DNA of 64,000 bases from Methanobrevibacter sp. (lineage in GTDB: Archaea; Methanobacteriota; Methanobacteria; Methanobacteriales; Methanobacteriaceae). Location: NCBI RefSeq assembly GCF_015062935.1, contig NZ_SUTM01000001.1, positions 1-64,000 on the forward strand, in the 5' to 3' direction. Positions 54,524 to 62,545 of the stretch are shown in pieces. Position 1 is the stretch's first letter; every line of letters begins with the position of its first letter. Below the pieces are notes generated by a model. The model ran no database searches and was not told where the DNA came from. It worked only from the letters and a program-made list of their open reading frames with translations. The translations under genes were made by a program, and so were the position numbers.

Positions 54524-54826
54524 ATGGCAACCTCAATCAATCAATTCGAAGACAATTTCCACGGCATCTTAACCCATAGCGGTGAGGTCAAAATTGCCAA
54601 AGGAGATATGGAACAGGAAATCCTCTACATTGACGATGACGGCATAGTATTGATGGACGGAGGTAAACACGCATACCAGGCAGCAATACATGCCAAACTA
54701 TTGTCATTAATCCAATATGCAACAGAGGGTGATATTGGATTTATCAAATTCATAAGAGGGGAACCTTTCATTGTCGGATTCAGGAAAAACAAAAGAGAGG
54801 GTAAATATGGAAAATGCAATCCTTGA
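54524..54826 (+). CDS. 100-residue protein of unknown function
   Basis: ATG 54524 has GGAGG nine bases upstream. Composition is normal, with strands such as GVKIAKGDMEQEILYIDDDG-type pattern (EVKIAKGDMEQEILYIDDDG) and GDIGFIKFIRGEPFIVGF. No membrane segment. No family recognised. Its end overlaps the next gene by 20 bases in another frame. Confidence 0.65.
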   Translation: MATSINQFEDNFHGILTHSGEVKIAKGDMEQEILYIDDDGIVLMDGGKHAYQAAIHAKLLSLIQYATEGDIGFIKFIRGEPFIVGFRKNKREGKYGKCNP

Positions 54827-55025
54827 AATGCAGCAAAACCTCAGAGACGGTTTCTTTGTCGCATTTGTATCTGCAAATAAAGATCACTACTTTCCAGTTA
54901 CCAAATCAGATGACATTGCTTTCCTGAATGATAACAGAATATCCATCCATAGAAAAAACGGATGGACTTCAATAATTAACTTGGATTTAATTGTTGAAAT
55001 ATGCATCAGGCGTGAGTTGAGTTAA
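54807..55025 (+). CDS. 72-residue protein of unknown function
   Basis: ATG 54807 is preceded by GAGAGGGTAAAT. Sequence MENAILEMQQNLRDGFFVAF, then DDIAFLNDNRISIHRKNGWT. It overlaps the end of the previous gene, suggesting coupling. It may be a small beta-barrel-like protein; function unknown. Confidence 0.65.
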   Translation: MENAILEMQQNLRDGFFVAFVSANKDHYFPVTKSDDIAFLNDNRISIHRKNGWTSIINLDLIVEICIRRELS

Positions 55026-55026
55026 A

Positions 55027-55164
55027 ATGTCCAAACCAGCAAGATTATATCCAAAAGAAGAACCGATGAGGCCAAATCCAAAAATGATTTGGATTGGAAG
55101 CATTATATTTGCCATAGCTATCGGATGGTTTGGAATCACAACCGCAAGCTTCGGAGTATTATAA
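55027..55164 (+). CDS. 45-residue single-span membrane protein
   Basis: MSKPARLYPKEEPMRPNPKM followed by one membrane helix IWIGSIIFAIAIGWFGITTA and a short tail. It starts two bases after the previous stop (GAGTTGAGTTAAAATG), where GAGTTGAG may serve as ribosome site. The positive N-terminus suggests an N-in orientation. Function unknown; small membrane proteins are common in early regions of archaeal viruses. Confidence 0.55.
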   Translation: MSKPARLYPKEEPMRPNPKMIWIGSIIFAIAIGWFGITTASFGVL

Positions 55165-55178
55165 AAAAGGTGATAATA

Positions 55179-55733
55179 ATGGTAAAAGCAGAACTGATAG
55201 AAAATCCACAAGAGACTGAAATAGTCACTGCTGTTGATAATGTCCCGGACGTTGATGTAGCTATTGAACAGTGGGACGCTTATCAAAAACTCTGCAAAGG
55301 ATTATTGAATGACAGTGACTATCAGGAAATAATTGTTAAAGAAAAAGATGAAGACGGAAACTACGTTAAAGTGAAAAGACACTTCAAGAAAAAGTCAGCA
55401 TGGCAGAAGCTCTCAAGAGCATTCAATGTTGATACTGAAATTGTTGACCGTGACCTTGAAAGGACAAAAATGGGCAGAATCAGAGAAGCATACTACTGCG
55501 TGCGTGCAACATTGCCTAATGGTCGCAGCGTAGAATCTGATGCATTATGCTCAAGGTCTGAAAAAGGTAAAGACAAAGTGTCTGACCACACAATAATGTC
55601 AACTGCAAAGACACGTGCAACCAATCGTGCAATAGCTGAACTGATTGGAGCAGGTGAAGTGTCAGCAGAAGAGATGTCAGCAGAAAAGATTGTAAGTCAA
55701 TCAAAATTTTTAAAAGAGGATAACTCCTCTTAA
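55179..55733 (+). CDS. Probable viral recombination-type protein (single-strand-annealing-like, tentative)
   Basis: 184 residues from ATG 55179 (GGTGATAAT). It contains KKKSAWQKLSRAFNVDTEIV, YYCVRATLPNGRSVESDALC and DHTIMSTAKTRATNRAIAEL-IGAGEVSAEEM. The final helix with TRA-x-NRAI followed by a Gly-rich turn is a mark of a family common in archaeal and cyanobacterial viruses and resembles Rad52/Erf-type annealing proteins. It lies before the replication-type ATPase, as such genes often do. The family resemblance is recalled, not searched. Confidence 0.55.
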   Translation: MVKAELIENPQETEIVTAVDNVPDVDVAIEQWDAYQKLCKGLLNDSDYQEIIVKEKDEDGNYVKVKRHFKKKSAWQKLSRAFNVDTEIVDRDLERTKMGRIREAYYCVRATLPNGRSVESDALCSRSEKGKDKVSDHTIMSTAKTRATNRAIAELIGAGEVSAEEMSAEKIVSQSKFLKEDNSS

Positions 55734-55757
55734 ATAATTTTTTAGGAGACAAATAAA

Positions 55758-56261
55758 ATGAGTTTTGAAAATACCAGACAAACAATATTTACAGGTACAG
55801 AATTGGACTTTGAAGAAATCGTGGAAATCCCGGAAGGATATGAAAAAGCCGAACTAAGGGACTTTGAAGATGGAACTTTAATAACTGGCAGGCCTGAAAT
55901 GTCTTCAGTAACATCCTATACTTTCGATGATGACGGTGAGGAAAAAACCGTCAACCGTTTTAAATTATTCATTTTCAAAGATGATGAAAAAATATACGTT
56001 GAAATAAACGTTAACCTCAAAAACGATGGTGACCTTCACAAAAACATCAGAAAAGGAAGTGTACTCTTTGACTTCATAACCTCTATCTTAGAATTGGAAA
56101 ATACAGGAAGTGTTGGCAGATCCAATATCTTAAGAAACGTCAACCTCGCTGAATACAGGGAATTCGTAAACAACTTAGGTGAAATGACAATACAGGTCAA
56201 AGAAAAGTCCGGAAGCTATATCTATTACAGTTTCATCGTACGTGACGTTCAGGTAAAATAA
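55758..56261 (+). CDS. Unknown 167-residue protein of the replication module
   Basis: GGAGACAAATAAA precedes ATG 55758. Beta-rich: VEIPEGYEKAELRDFEDGTL, KTVNRFKLFIFKDDEKIYVE and SGSYIYYSFIVRDVQVK. The order of strands could suit an OB-fold single-strand-DNA-binding protein, and it sits between the annealing-like gene and the ATPase, but no sure motif is present. It ends 12 bases before the ATPase start. Confidence 0.6.
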   Translation: MSFENTRQTIFTGTELDFEEIVEIPEGYEKAELRDFEDGTLITGRPEMSSVTSYTFDDDGEEKTVNRFKLFIFKDDEKIYVEINVNLKNDGDLHKNIRKGSVLFDFITSILELENTGSVGRSNILRNVNLAEYREFVNNLGEMTIQVKEKSGSYIYYSFIVRDVQVK

Positions 56262-56273
56262 GCGGGTGTATGA

Positions 56274-57968
56274 ATGAGTAATGTAGCTGAATTACCTACA
56301 AAGGATACAATAACTCTCATTATCAACAGGGACAATGTTGATAAGGTCACATATGTATTTAAAAACAGGTATGGTAATAAAATCGGAGAATATCTAAATA
56401 AATCTCCCGCTACATTATCTTCCCAAAGCAATGTCGCAAGACAGTTCAAACAGATTATAAATCCTAACGGCGAGTTGAAACCGAGACAGGTCAACAACCA
56501 GTTTTCAGAACTTAAGCAATTGCTGCAGCTTCACTATGAAAATGAGCTATCTGTTATCGAGCAGGAAATAGCTGACAAGAAACAGGCCGAGCAGGAAAAG
56601 GATTCCAATAAATTAAAGGAAGCTATCACCAAATTGCAATCTCTAAGCTGTCCTTTAGTTTATATCGGAAGTCTTGTTGAATGGTTTACTGCAGGTGAGC
56701 GCAACAACATAATGTATGCATTTACCGTATATGCAGGACAAGTTATCCTCAAAAATCCTGTTTCTGTAATATGTCTTGGCGAGGCAAGCAGCGGCAAATC
56801 ACATATTCAGGAAACAGCATTAAGACTGATTCCCAAAAGGTTTGTTGTCAATGAAAAAAAGATTACCGAGGCTGCACTCTTCAACCGTGCAAAAAAGGAC
56901 AGATATTTCTATGACGGGATGATTGTCAACTATGGCGATATGGGAGGAAGCAATGACCATGAATTCATGGAGGAGTCCAAAAACCTCATGAAGGAACTTC
57001 AGTCTGACGGCTTTCTAAACAAGCCATTAAACATTCCGGACGGTGAAGGCGGATGGGATGTAAAAGACCTGGAACTTGAAGGCAAGCCATGCCTGACATA
57101 TACTACCGTACCTAATCATTATTTTGATGATCAGGAAATGAGCAGAAGCATTTTCATCACACCTAGAATGGACAATCAGAAAATCTTCAACAGAAGAAAA
57201 AGTGCACTGGAATTCAAGCACGGCAAAAGCTACAGGATTTTAAAGCAATACGAAAAGGAAGCTGAACTGGTGCCATACATGCTATTGCATCTAAAGGAGG
57301 TATTTGAAAATACTGTAGTGATTAATCCGTATGTTCATTTTGTCATAGACTTTTTAAAGAATTCTTCTTTTTACAAAAGGGATTTTGACAAGTTCAATGG
57401 GTTACTTAAAACAATAACTGCCCTGAACTATTATAATCATAAAGTCTATGATGTTGACGGTAAAAAGGTGGTGCTCACAAATATTGCTGATGTGCAATTG
57501 TTCATGAGTCTTTTAAGACCATACAAGGAAAGCATATCTGCAAACCTTGCACCAAAAGCTGTTGAAGTTCTAAACGATATCAGAAACAATATTGATGATT
57601 GGAAGGTAAGCAAGGACAGGGAAGTGCTGAACATGGGCATTACAACCAATGATTACTTCACACTTCAAAGCCTCGGATTGAGCAAGGCATCAGCAAGGAA
57701 ATATATGTATGAACTGGCTGACAAGGGATTTCTACAGATTACTGACAGGTCAGGAAGATCCAATGTATATGATCTTGCAAAAAGTGAAGTGGAATCAATC
57801 AGCTATGATTTAAAGCACATGGACGATTCAGTATATGATGATATCTGCTATGAGATTGGGCAGTGGGTTGTAGACATTATGAAGGAAGATAAATTTGTTG
57901 AGGGGTTAAGTATAATGAACTTTGATTCAGATATAAGAAAGCCAATATGGATTGGCAAAAAACCATAA
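56274..57968 (+). CDS. P-loop ATPase with winged-helix end, probable viral replication protein
   Basis: 564 residues. The N-terminal part (about 1-150) has a coiled coil (ELSVIEQEIADKKQAEQEKD). The ATPase core shows Walker A VICLGEASSGKSHIQETALR, a Walker B-like GMIVNYGDMGG and an Arg-bearing DDQEMSRSIFITPRMDNQ. The C-terminus is a winged helix (SLGLSKASARKYMYELADKGF). This is the form of AAA-type helicase/initiator proteins in archaeal and bacterial viruses. It is followed directly by origin-like repeats. GGTGT six bases before ATG. Confidence 0.75.
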   Translation: MSNVAELPTKDTITLIINRDNVDKVTYVFKNRYGNKIGEYLNKSPATLSSQSNVARQFKQIINPNGELKPRQVNNQFSELKQLLQLHYENELSVIEQEIADKKQAEQEKDSNKLKEAITKLQSLSCPLVYIGSLVEWFTAGERNNIMYAFTVYAGQVILKNPVSVICLGEASSGKSHIQETALRLIPKRFVVNEKKITEAALFNRAKKDRYFYDGMIVNYGDMGGSNDHEFMEESKNLMKELQSDGFLNKPLNIPDGEGGWDVKDLELEGKPCLTYTTVPNHYFDDQEMSRSIFITPRMDNQKIFNRRKSALEFKHGKSYRILKQYEKEAELVPYMLLHLKEVFENTVVINPYVHFVIDFLKNSSFYKRDFDKFNGLLKTITALNYYNHKVYDVDGKKVVLTNIADVQLFMSLLRPYKESISANLAPKAVEVLNDIRNNIDDWKVSKDREVLNMGITTNDYFTLQSLGLSKASARKYMYELADKGFLQITDRSGRSNVYDLAKSEVESISYDLKHMDDSVYDDICYEIGQWVVDIMKEDKFVEGLSIMNFDSDIRKPIWIGKKP

Positions 57969-58330
57969 AAACTGAAAAACCATGAAAACCAAAAAACTAA
58001 AAAAACCATGTAAACTTATAAAAACTTTTGTAAAAGTTTTTTTTAAAAATTGTTTATAATCGTTTTTAGATAAATTGGAGGATTTTGCTTTTGTTTTGGG
58101 GGGGTGGTTTACACAAAAAAACTTAAGGTCGGGGTATGAGCGGGAGCAGGTTTAACAAGTTGTCCCGTATACTCCGGCAAAATTTGGTTTTTTAAAAAAT
58201 CATTTTCGTGAAACTTCTTATGGATTGTTATTATTTGATTTAACGGATTTTAAGGAGTTTTTAAAAAAACCATCAAAAAAGTTTACAATAGTTTTTATGG
58301 TTTTTATGGTTTTTATAAAAATTGATTGTT
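57956..58330. other. Origin-like noncoding region with inverted arrays of ACCATAAA-type repeats
   Basis: The left part (57956-58016) has ACCATAAAA, ACCATGAAAA and ACCATGTAAAC. The right part (58268-58318) has the inverse: GTTTACAATAG, then two ATGGTTTTT repeats. Between them lie a perfect 9-bp stem AAAACTTTT/AAAAGTTTT (58019-58038), a run of seven G near 58099-58105 and a GC-richer block (58130-58185). No gene is seen. It is directly downstream of the ATPase gene. The arrays are seen; origin function is inferred. Confidence 0.5.
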
Positions 58331-58645
58331 ATGAAATCTATTAAGCAGCAGATAATCGAAGCTAAAAAAGAAAAACGAGAAAGAGAGGAAGAATTATGGT
58401 TTGTGGATTACTGTAACAACTGCAAAACAGGATTGGCTTCAGAACATGATATTCCCTGCCATCATCCATGGTACTGTTGGCATGAATGCGAATCAGCCAT
58501 TGTACAATCAGGGATTGTCCGGATAGATGAGTTTAGAAAGCTGCATGGATACGTCACATCACAGATGTATTGGGAGTATAAGGAGTTGAGAAAAAGGCAG
58601 CGCCAATTGATATGGCAGGGTAGAAGAAAATTATTGAGAGATTAA
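58331..58645 (+). CDS. Small Cys/His-rich protein
   Basis: 104 residues from ATG 58331. A charged helix (SIKQQIIEAKKEKREREEEL) precedes a possible zinc knuckle YCNNCKTGLASEHDIPCHHP followed by WYCWHECES, then a basic end RQRQLIWQGRRKLLRD. It may bind nucleic acid. It lies where a small terminase could be expected in a tailed virus, but it has no mark of that family. Confidence 0.6.
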   Translation: MKSIKQQIIEAKKEKREREEELWFVDYCNNCKTGLASEHDIPCHHPWYCWHECESAIVQSGIVRIDEFRKLHGYVTSQMYWEYKELRKRQRQLIWQGRRKLLRD

Positions 58646-58666
58646 AACAAATAAATTTATTACTAA

Positions 58667-58720
58667 TTTTATATAAAAAATATAATAAACAATATAATAA
58701 AAAATTATAATTGGAAATGA
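58667..58720 (+). promoter_or_regulatory. Probable late promoter before the portal-like gene
   Basis: TTTTATATAAAAAATATAAT (58668-58687) followed by AAACAATATAATAAAAA is similar to the identical 28-bp elements before the two later structural genes (60888 and 62513). Confidence 0.45.
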
Positions 58721-58726
58721 TATGTC

Positions 58727-60028
58727 ATGGGAATTACTGATTATATTAGAACCAGATTATTGAATAATCGTGTGGAGCAGTACAACACCAAGCGCAGCTA
58801 TTGGGGTGAAAGTGAAAGACAGCCTAGAGTCGATGGAATCAACACAGGTCTTGATCTTGTCGATGCACTTCCGCCAGTGATAAATAAAACAATAACCAAT
58901 GCACGTTATGCTGTTAAGCTTGACGGTTATACTTCAGGAATTTTGAAAAACAGAATTGATAAGGCCAATGTCAATATTGTTCTTGTGGATAAGGAAAACA
59001 AGCTGTCTCAGGAGCAAAAATTAACATTAATTCTTTGGGCCAGAAAAATTGATATTAGACAAGTGGCTAAGGAAATCCTGCAGGGTGGGATGGTTGACGG
59101 TGAAGGACTAATCAAACCTGTGCAGCGCTGGGATAAAAGTATTGGCAAATACATCAAGCCAATATTTCTTGAAATTGGTGCGCACGGTTACGGACTGAAA
59201 AAGGAATTCAATGACGATAATGAAGTCCAGCTGTACCTTCATGAGATGCCGAAAGATATAGTCAATGGTTCTCCCGAAGACTTTAACAACTATGTCAGTG
59301 TTGAGGAAGGGACATTAACGGTCAAATATGATGCTGATGAGGTCATTAACTTCATGTACAATGAAATTTACGGTGAAGCCCAAAGCATCATCTTAAATTG
59401 CCTTGATGACATTTACCATAAATGCAATCTGGAGAGAAACCAGGTTGAAAGAATCAACAAGGACAACATCATTGAAGTAAAGCCGTCTCTTGACGCTAAC
59501 GGCCAGCCTATAATAACCGAACTGTCATCAACCGCTAAAGAGAATCTTTATGCAGATTATGGAACAACTGCCGATTCGAATGTAGCTATTGTGCCTCCTG
59601 GAATTGAAAGTAAAATCTTAGGTGGTAACAACTACCAGTCCGACTATACAAGACAGACTGAAATCTTCAGGAATAATATCTTAAGGACTTTCGTTACTCC
59701 ACAATCACAGGCAGGTAACGAACGGTCTAACCAGAACGTTGCCGAATACATTAACGATTCTGCCATTACAGGATTTATCGTTAATGTTGCCAATGACCAG
59801 AAATGGGTGTTAAAATATTGCAATCAACTATTGAATATGCAGCTGGAACTTATGGGTATTGACGAAACATTGAATATATATTTCAGCTATTCAAGAGATG
59901 ATGTGCTCCGATACATTATGGAACTCTCCTCTGAAGGTGATGAAATCTATAAGAACTACTTGTCTAACTTTGAAGAGGAACAGCCTGTCGGTGAGAGAAT
60001 TTCATCTGAAAGCGGTGTTGAAGTATAA
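58727..60028 (+). CDS. Portal-like structural protein
   Basis: 433 residues. The layout suits a virus portal: GINTGLDLVDALPPVINKTI near the start, a middle part with GGMVDGEGLIKPVQRWDKSI, and a later region YTRQTEIFRNNILRTFVTPQ-SQAGNERSNQNVAEY, with the crown-like N-N-x-x-R/S pattern of portal proteins. The acidic C-terminus follows. No signal or membrane segment. It leads the structural block. GGAAATGAT lies upstream; a nearby ATG at 58722 is in another frame and closes quickly. The similarity is to layout, not to a named family. Confidence 0.6.
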   Translation: MGITDYIRTRLLNNRVEQYNTKRSYWGESERQPRVDGINTGLDLVDALPPVINKTITNARYAVKLDGYTSGILKNRIDKANVNIVLVDKENKLSQEQKLTLILWARKIDIRQVAKEILQGGMVDGEGLIKPVQRWDKSIGKYIKPIFLEIGAHGYGLKKEFNDDNEVQLYLHEMPKDIVNGSPEDFNNYVSVEEGTLTVKYDADEVINFMYNEIYGEAQSIILNCLDDIYHKCNLERNQVERINKDNIIEVKPSLDANGQPIITELSSTAKENLYADYGTTADSNVAIVPPGIESKILGGNNYQSDYTRQTEIFRNNILRTFVTPQSQAGNERSNQNVAEYINDSAITGFIVNVANDQKWVLKYCNQLLNMQLELMGIDETLNIYFSYSRDDVLRYIMELSSEGDEIYKNYLSNFEEEQPVGERISSESGVEV

Positions 60029-60096
60029 TGTTTTTTGCAAAATATTTATATGCAATATCATACATAATTATAAATTGAATTTTATAGGAGGTAAAA

Positions 60097-60192
60097 ACTT
60101 CATTTGAGGTTCAGCCTGTATATCCTTGTCTCGACGAGGGGCGAATTAGGTGGTATACGGGTTCTTCTATCATTCATATAAATCAATTCTAA
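60097..60192 (+). CDS. Possible 31-residue gene with a strong ribosome site but no standard start
   Basis: TATA-like AATATTTATATG (60041-60052) and GGAGGT (60087-60092) lead to an open frame from ACT 60097: SFEVQPVYPCLDEGRIRWYT then GSSIIHINQF and stop. A TTG at 60104 opens another frame of 25 residues. The same DNA can fold (GTATA/TATAC enclosing CCTTGT/ACGAGG), so a structured RNA is an alternative. Low confidence as a gene. Confidence 0.3.
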   Translation, partial: TSFEVQPVYPCLDEGRIRWYTGSSIIHINQF

Positions 60193-60827
60193 TTTTCATA
60201 TACAAACTTAATTACTTTATTTTTTATTAGATCAATGAATTCATGATTTTCATTTTCAAAATTCTGGAATGCAGACCATGAAATCAAATCCGCCATTTGC
60301 AAACCTTTATAGTGCATTGAATCCGCATGCTCGATTACAATAGGTTGCTTTTGAATATTATTTAAACTGTTTAAAAAGAGTTCATTGAAATTGTCAATTT
60401 CTTTCTGTTTGTTTTTTGACTTGTCAATGAATATGAAAGTGGGTTTATCGATATTGATTAATTCAGCCAGTTTTGAAGCTAAAATGTCATATGTCTCTTT
60501 GTTGTCATATTCATAACCTATTTTATATCTGTTTGATTTGTCAAAAACTATTATGAAAGCTTCATAGTCCAGGTTTTTCAACTTTTTGAGGATTTTGATT
60601 TTTAATTCATAAGGTAAGTTTCCGCCTTTGATTTCAGCTGAACTTAACATTTTCTTTTTAGATTCTCTTCGGCTTTTCTTGATTGTCTTATCCAGCTTCT
60701 TTGAATCCTCAACTTTGATGGCAGCCATAATAAAATGCTTTGAACTGCTTTGTTTAGTTCCCAAATCTCCGCTTTCATCAATATAAATATAAGACATGCT
60801 TAAAACCCGATTATAATTATTTAACAA
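60189..60827 (-). CDS. DUF3800-family protein
   Basis: A 212-residue protein with the family ends SYIYIDESGDLGTKQSSSKH at the start and HYKGLQMADLISWSAFQNF near the end, plus FIFIDKSKNKQKEIDNF in the middle. The acidic residues (D-E-S-G-D, D-K-S, Q-x-A-D) suggest an RNase H-like metal site. The start is given at the first methionine of the frame, 60827; a start at MSYIYIDES, 60797, is equally likely. It is reversed relative to the surrounding structural genes, as accessory cargo genes often are. Function unknown; defence is possible. Confidence 0.85.
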   Translation of the reverse strand: MLNNYNRVLSMSYIYIDESGDLGTKQSSSKHFIMAAIKVEDSKKLDKTIKKSRRESKKKMLSSAEIKGGNLPYELKIKILKKLKNLDYEAFIIVFDKSNRYKIGYEYDNKETYDILASKLAELINIDKPTFIFIDKSKNKQKEIDNFNELFLNSLNNIQKQPIVIEHADSMHYKGLQMADLISWSAFQNFENENHEFIDLIKNKVIKFVYEN

Positions 60828-60887
60828 CGCATTATTAATCTATTTTTTATCATTAATTAATCTTTTTAATGACAAATAGAATATAAA

Positions 60888-60915
60888 TATTTATATAAAA
60901 TAAATAATAAAATAT
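60888..60915 (+). promoter_or_regulatory. 28-bp late-promoter element, copy 1
   Basis: TATTTATATAAAATAAATAA and the next eight bases (60888-60915) are identical to 62513-62540. Each lies just before a structural gene and contains a TATA box. Confidence 0.6.
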
Positions 60916-60944
60916 ATAATAAATAATATAATAAAGTGATAATC

Positions 60945-61934
60945 ATGAAACATGAACTTTTTGAAGTCGGATCATATGACTACTCCGATTTGGATAAACG
61001 TCTGACCAAACCTGTTGAATGGACTGCTGAAGATCTAAAGCTAATAGCTGAAAACTACCGTGGCGGAATTCCTTTAACATCAGAGCACGATAGGGTTTAT
61101 ATCGGCATCGGAAACAACATCGTATTCGAAGAGGATAAGGGAAAGCTATTCATAGACCTTCCGGATGAACTTGACATGAAAGGAAAAGGGCTGTCACCAA
61201 AAGTTGATGTTTTGCTGAAAGACAATGGAGATTCATTTGGAATTGATACTATGAGCTTGATAGATGTTGGCGTAACCAAAAACCCGAGAAAGATAACTTT
61301 GTTGAATTCTGAAATAACCGGCGAGACTGGTGCAACCGGAGAGACAGGAGAAATCGGAGAAACTGGAAATCCAGAACCTGCACCACAACCTCCTGAACCG
61401 CAAAACCAGGACGCTAATGTGGCCACTAATCTGCTTTTGGAAAAACTTCAGGGCAAAGATGCTGAAATCGGAAAACTGCAGGATGAAATTGACAACCTGA
61501 AAAAGGAATCCAAAAAGTATGACAAGATTAAAAAGTCTATAGAGGAAAACAAGGAATTCATAAACAATAAGGAAGATATCCTAAAGGAATTGTCTGAACT
61601 TAGAAAACATGAAAATGAAAGGAAAATAAAAGAGTACGAAGCCAAGTACAACTTCAACTACAATGAAAACGCACAGGACAAGGAAATAATCGATAAGCTA
61701 CTCACAGGTGATGTTGATATGGAGCTGATGGAAAAATTGGCTGAGAGAAGAATAAAGATTGAAGCTACAAATGACATTTCAGTTCCTGGAGGACGCAACC
61801 CTCAAAACTCAGGTGAAATAGGTGAAATTGGATCAACTGGAAAAACAGGAGATGAAAACGCTCCGTCATTTACAACCCGTGAAGAATATAACAAGATTCT
61901 AAAGGACATGGGATTCAACCGAACTAGAATATAG
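60945..61934 (+). CDS. Structural protein with collagen-like triplets and coiled coil (scaffold/protease-like)
   Basis: 329 residues from ATG 60945 (GTGATAATC). The N-terminal part (about 1-120) has VGSYDYSDLDKRLTKPVEWT and GIPLTSEHDRVYIGIG, like the start of Mu gpI-type protease/scaffold proteins. Then come G-x-T/G-x-I triplets (GETGATGETGEIGETG), a Pro-rich hinge, a long coiled coil (about 165-235; LQDEIDNLKKESKKYDKIKK), and a second triplet run GEIGEIGSTGKTGDE near 290. The layout suits a capsid assembly protein. Triplets lack Pro and are short, so triple-helix formation is uncertain. Confidence 0.65.
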   Translation: MKHELFEVGSYDYSDLDKRLTKPVEWTAEDLKLIAENYRGGIPLTSEHDRVYIGIGNNIVFEEDKGKLFIDLPDELDMKGKGLSPKVDVLLKDNGDSFGIDTMSLIDVGVTKNPRKITLLNSEITGETGATGETGEIGETGNPEPAPQPPEPQNQDANVATNLLLEKLQGKDAEIGKLQDEIDNLKKESKKYDKIKKSIEENKEFINNKEDILKELSELRKHENERKIKEYEAKYNFNYNENAQDKEIIDKLLTGDVDMELMEKLAERRIKIEATNDISVPGGRNPQNSGEIGEIGSTGKTGDENAPSFTTREEYNKILKDMGFNRTRI

Positions 61935-62545
61935 CTATGATGGTGTTTTTCTAACTTTTCCACCGGAGCTATACTTTCATTGAATCGCTCGTTATTTATA
62001 TTTTGGGAAAGTGTTTTCATGTGTTTTCACTTTCCCTTTTTAAATTTACAAAACTTAACCCTCGAACCGACCGGTAAACGGTCGGTTCTTAAATCTGACA
62101 TGATTAATCATTTCTTCATATGGCTATTGCGACTCATTTCATTCGTCGCAACCTGTCCATCATAGATGGACAGCTTATTTTTCTTGATTGGCCTTTACTG
62201 GAAAATAGCAAAAACAAATCAGTAATATTATTAAACATTAAAGTAATAAATAATATTAGAGGAATGAATAAATGTTTTGTAAATGGTATTATCATGGCTG
62301 TTGTTTACTATTTGCGTGCCCCTGTGATTTGACTGGCTCATGCGGGCTCAAAGAATGAAACATACTTAAGGTCATATTTCATGAATTGTTTTTTGCATTA
62401 ATGCCTGCGGTATTGATGTCTGTTTGTTGATGTAAACTATTTTTTCAAAGGTAATCCTATTGATAGTTTTTCCGTTAATGTAACTAATTTTTTATTACTA
62501 TTTTTATTATATTATTTATATAAAATAAATAATAAAATATTGATT
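61935..62545 (+). other. Noncoding block with four strong hairpins
   Basis: Perfect stems: GGGAAAGTG/CACTTTCCC (62005-62036), GAACCGACCG/CGGTCGGTTC (62064-62088), TTGCGAC/GTCGCAA (62127-62151) and CTGTCCATC/GATGGACAG (62153-62173). The last two are one base apart. The first is followed by a T run and may end transcription of the preceding gene; the others are not. Short open frames across them (such as 61980-62165 and 62120-62332) lack ribosome sites and are not accepted. The rest (62175-62510) is AT-rich with no gene seen. Confidence 0.75.
62513..62540 (+). promoter_or_regulatory. 28-bp late-promoter element, copy 2
   Basis: Identical to 60888-60915. The start codon of the next gene lies only six bases further, so the transcript would be leaderless if the TATA in this element is used. 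Confidence 0.6.

Noticed and set aside
54987-55286. Minus-strand frame of 99 codons in the early run
   Set aside because: It opposes three small genes with good ribosome sites and has none itself.
61980-62332. Short plus-strand frames across the hairpin block
   Set aside because: They run through perfect stems, lack ribosome sites and have no protein-like pattern.
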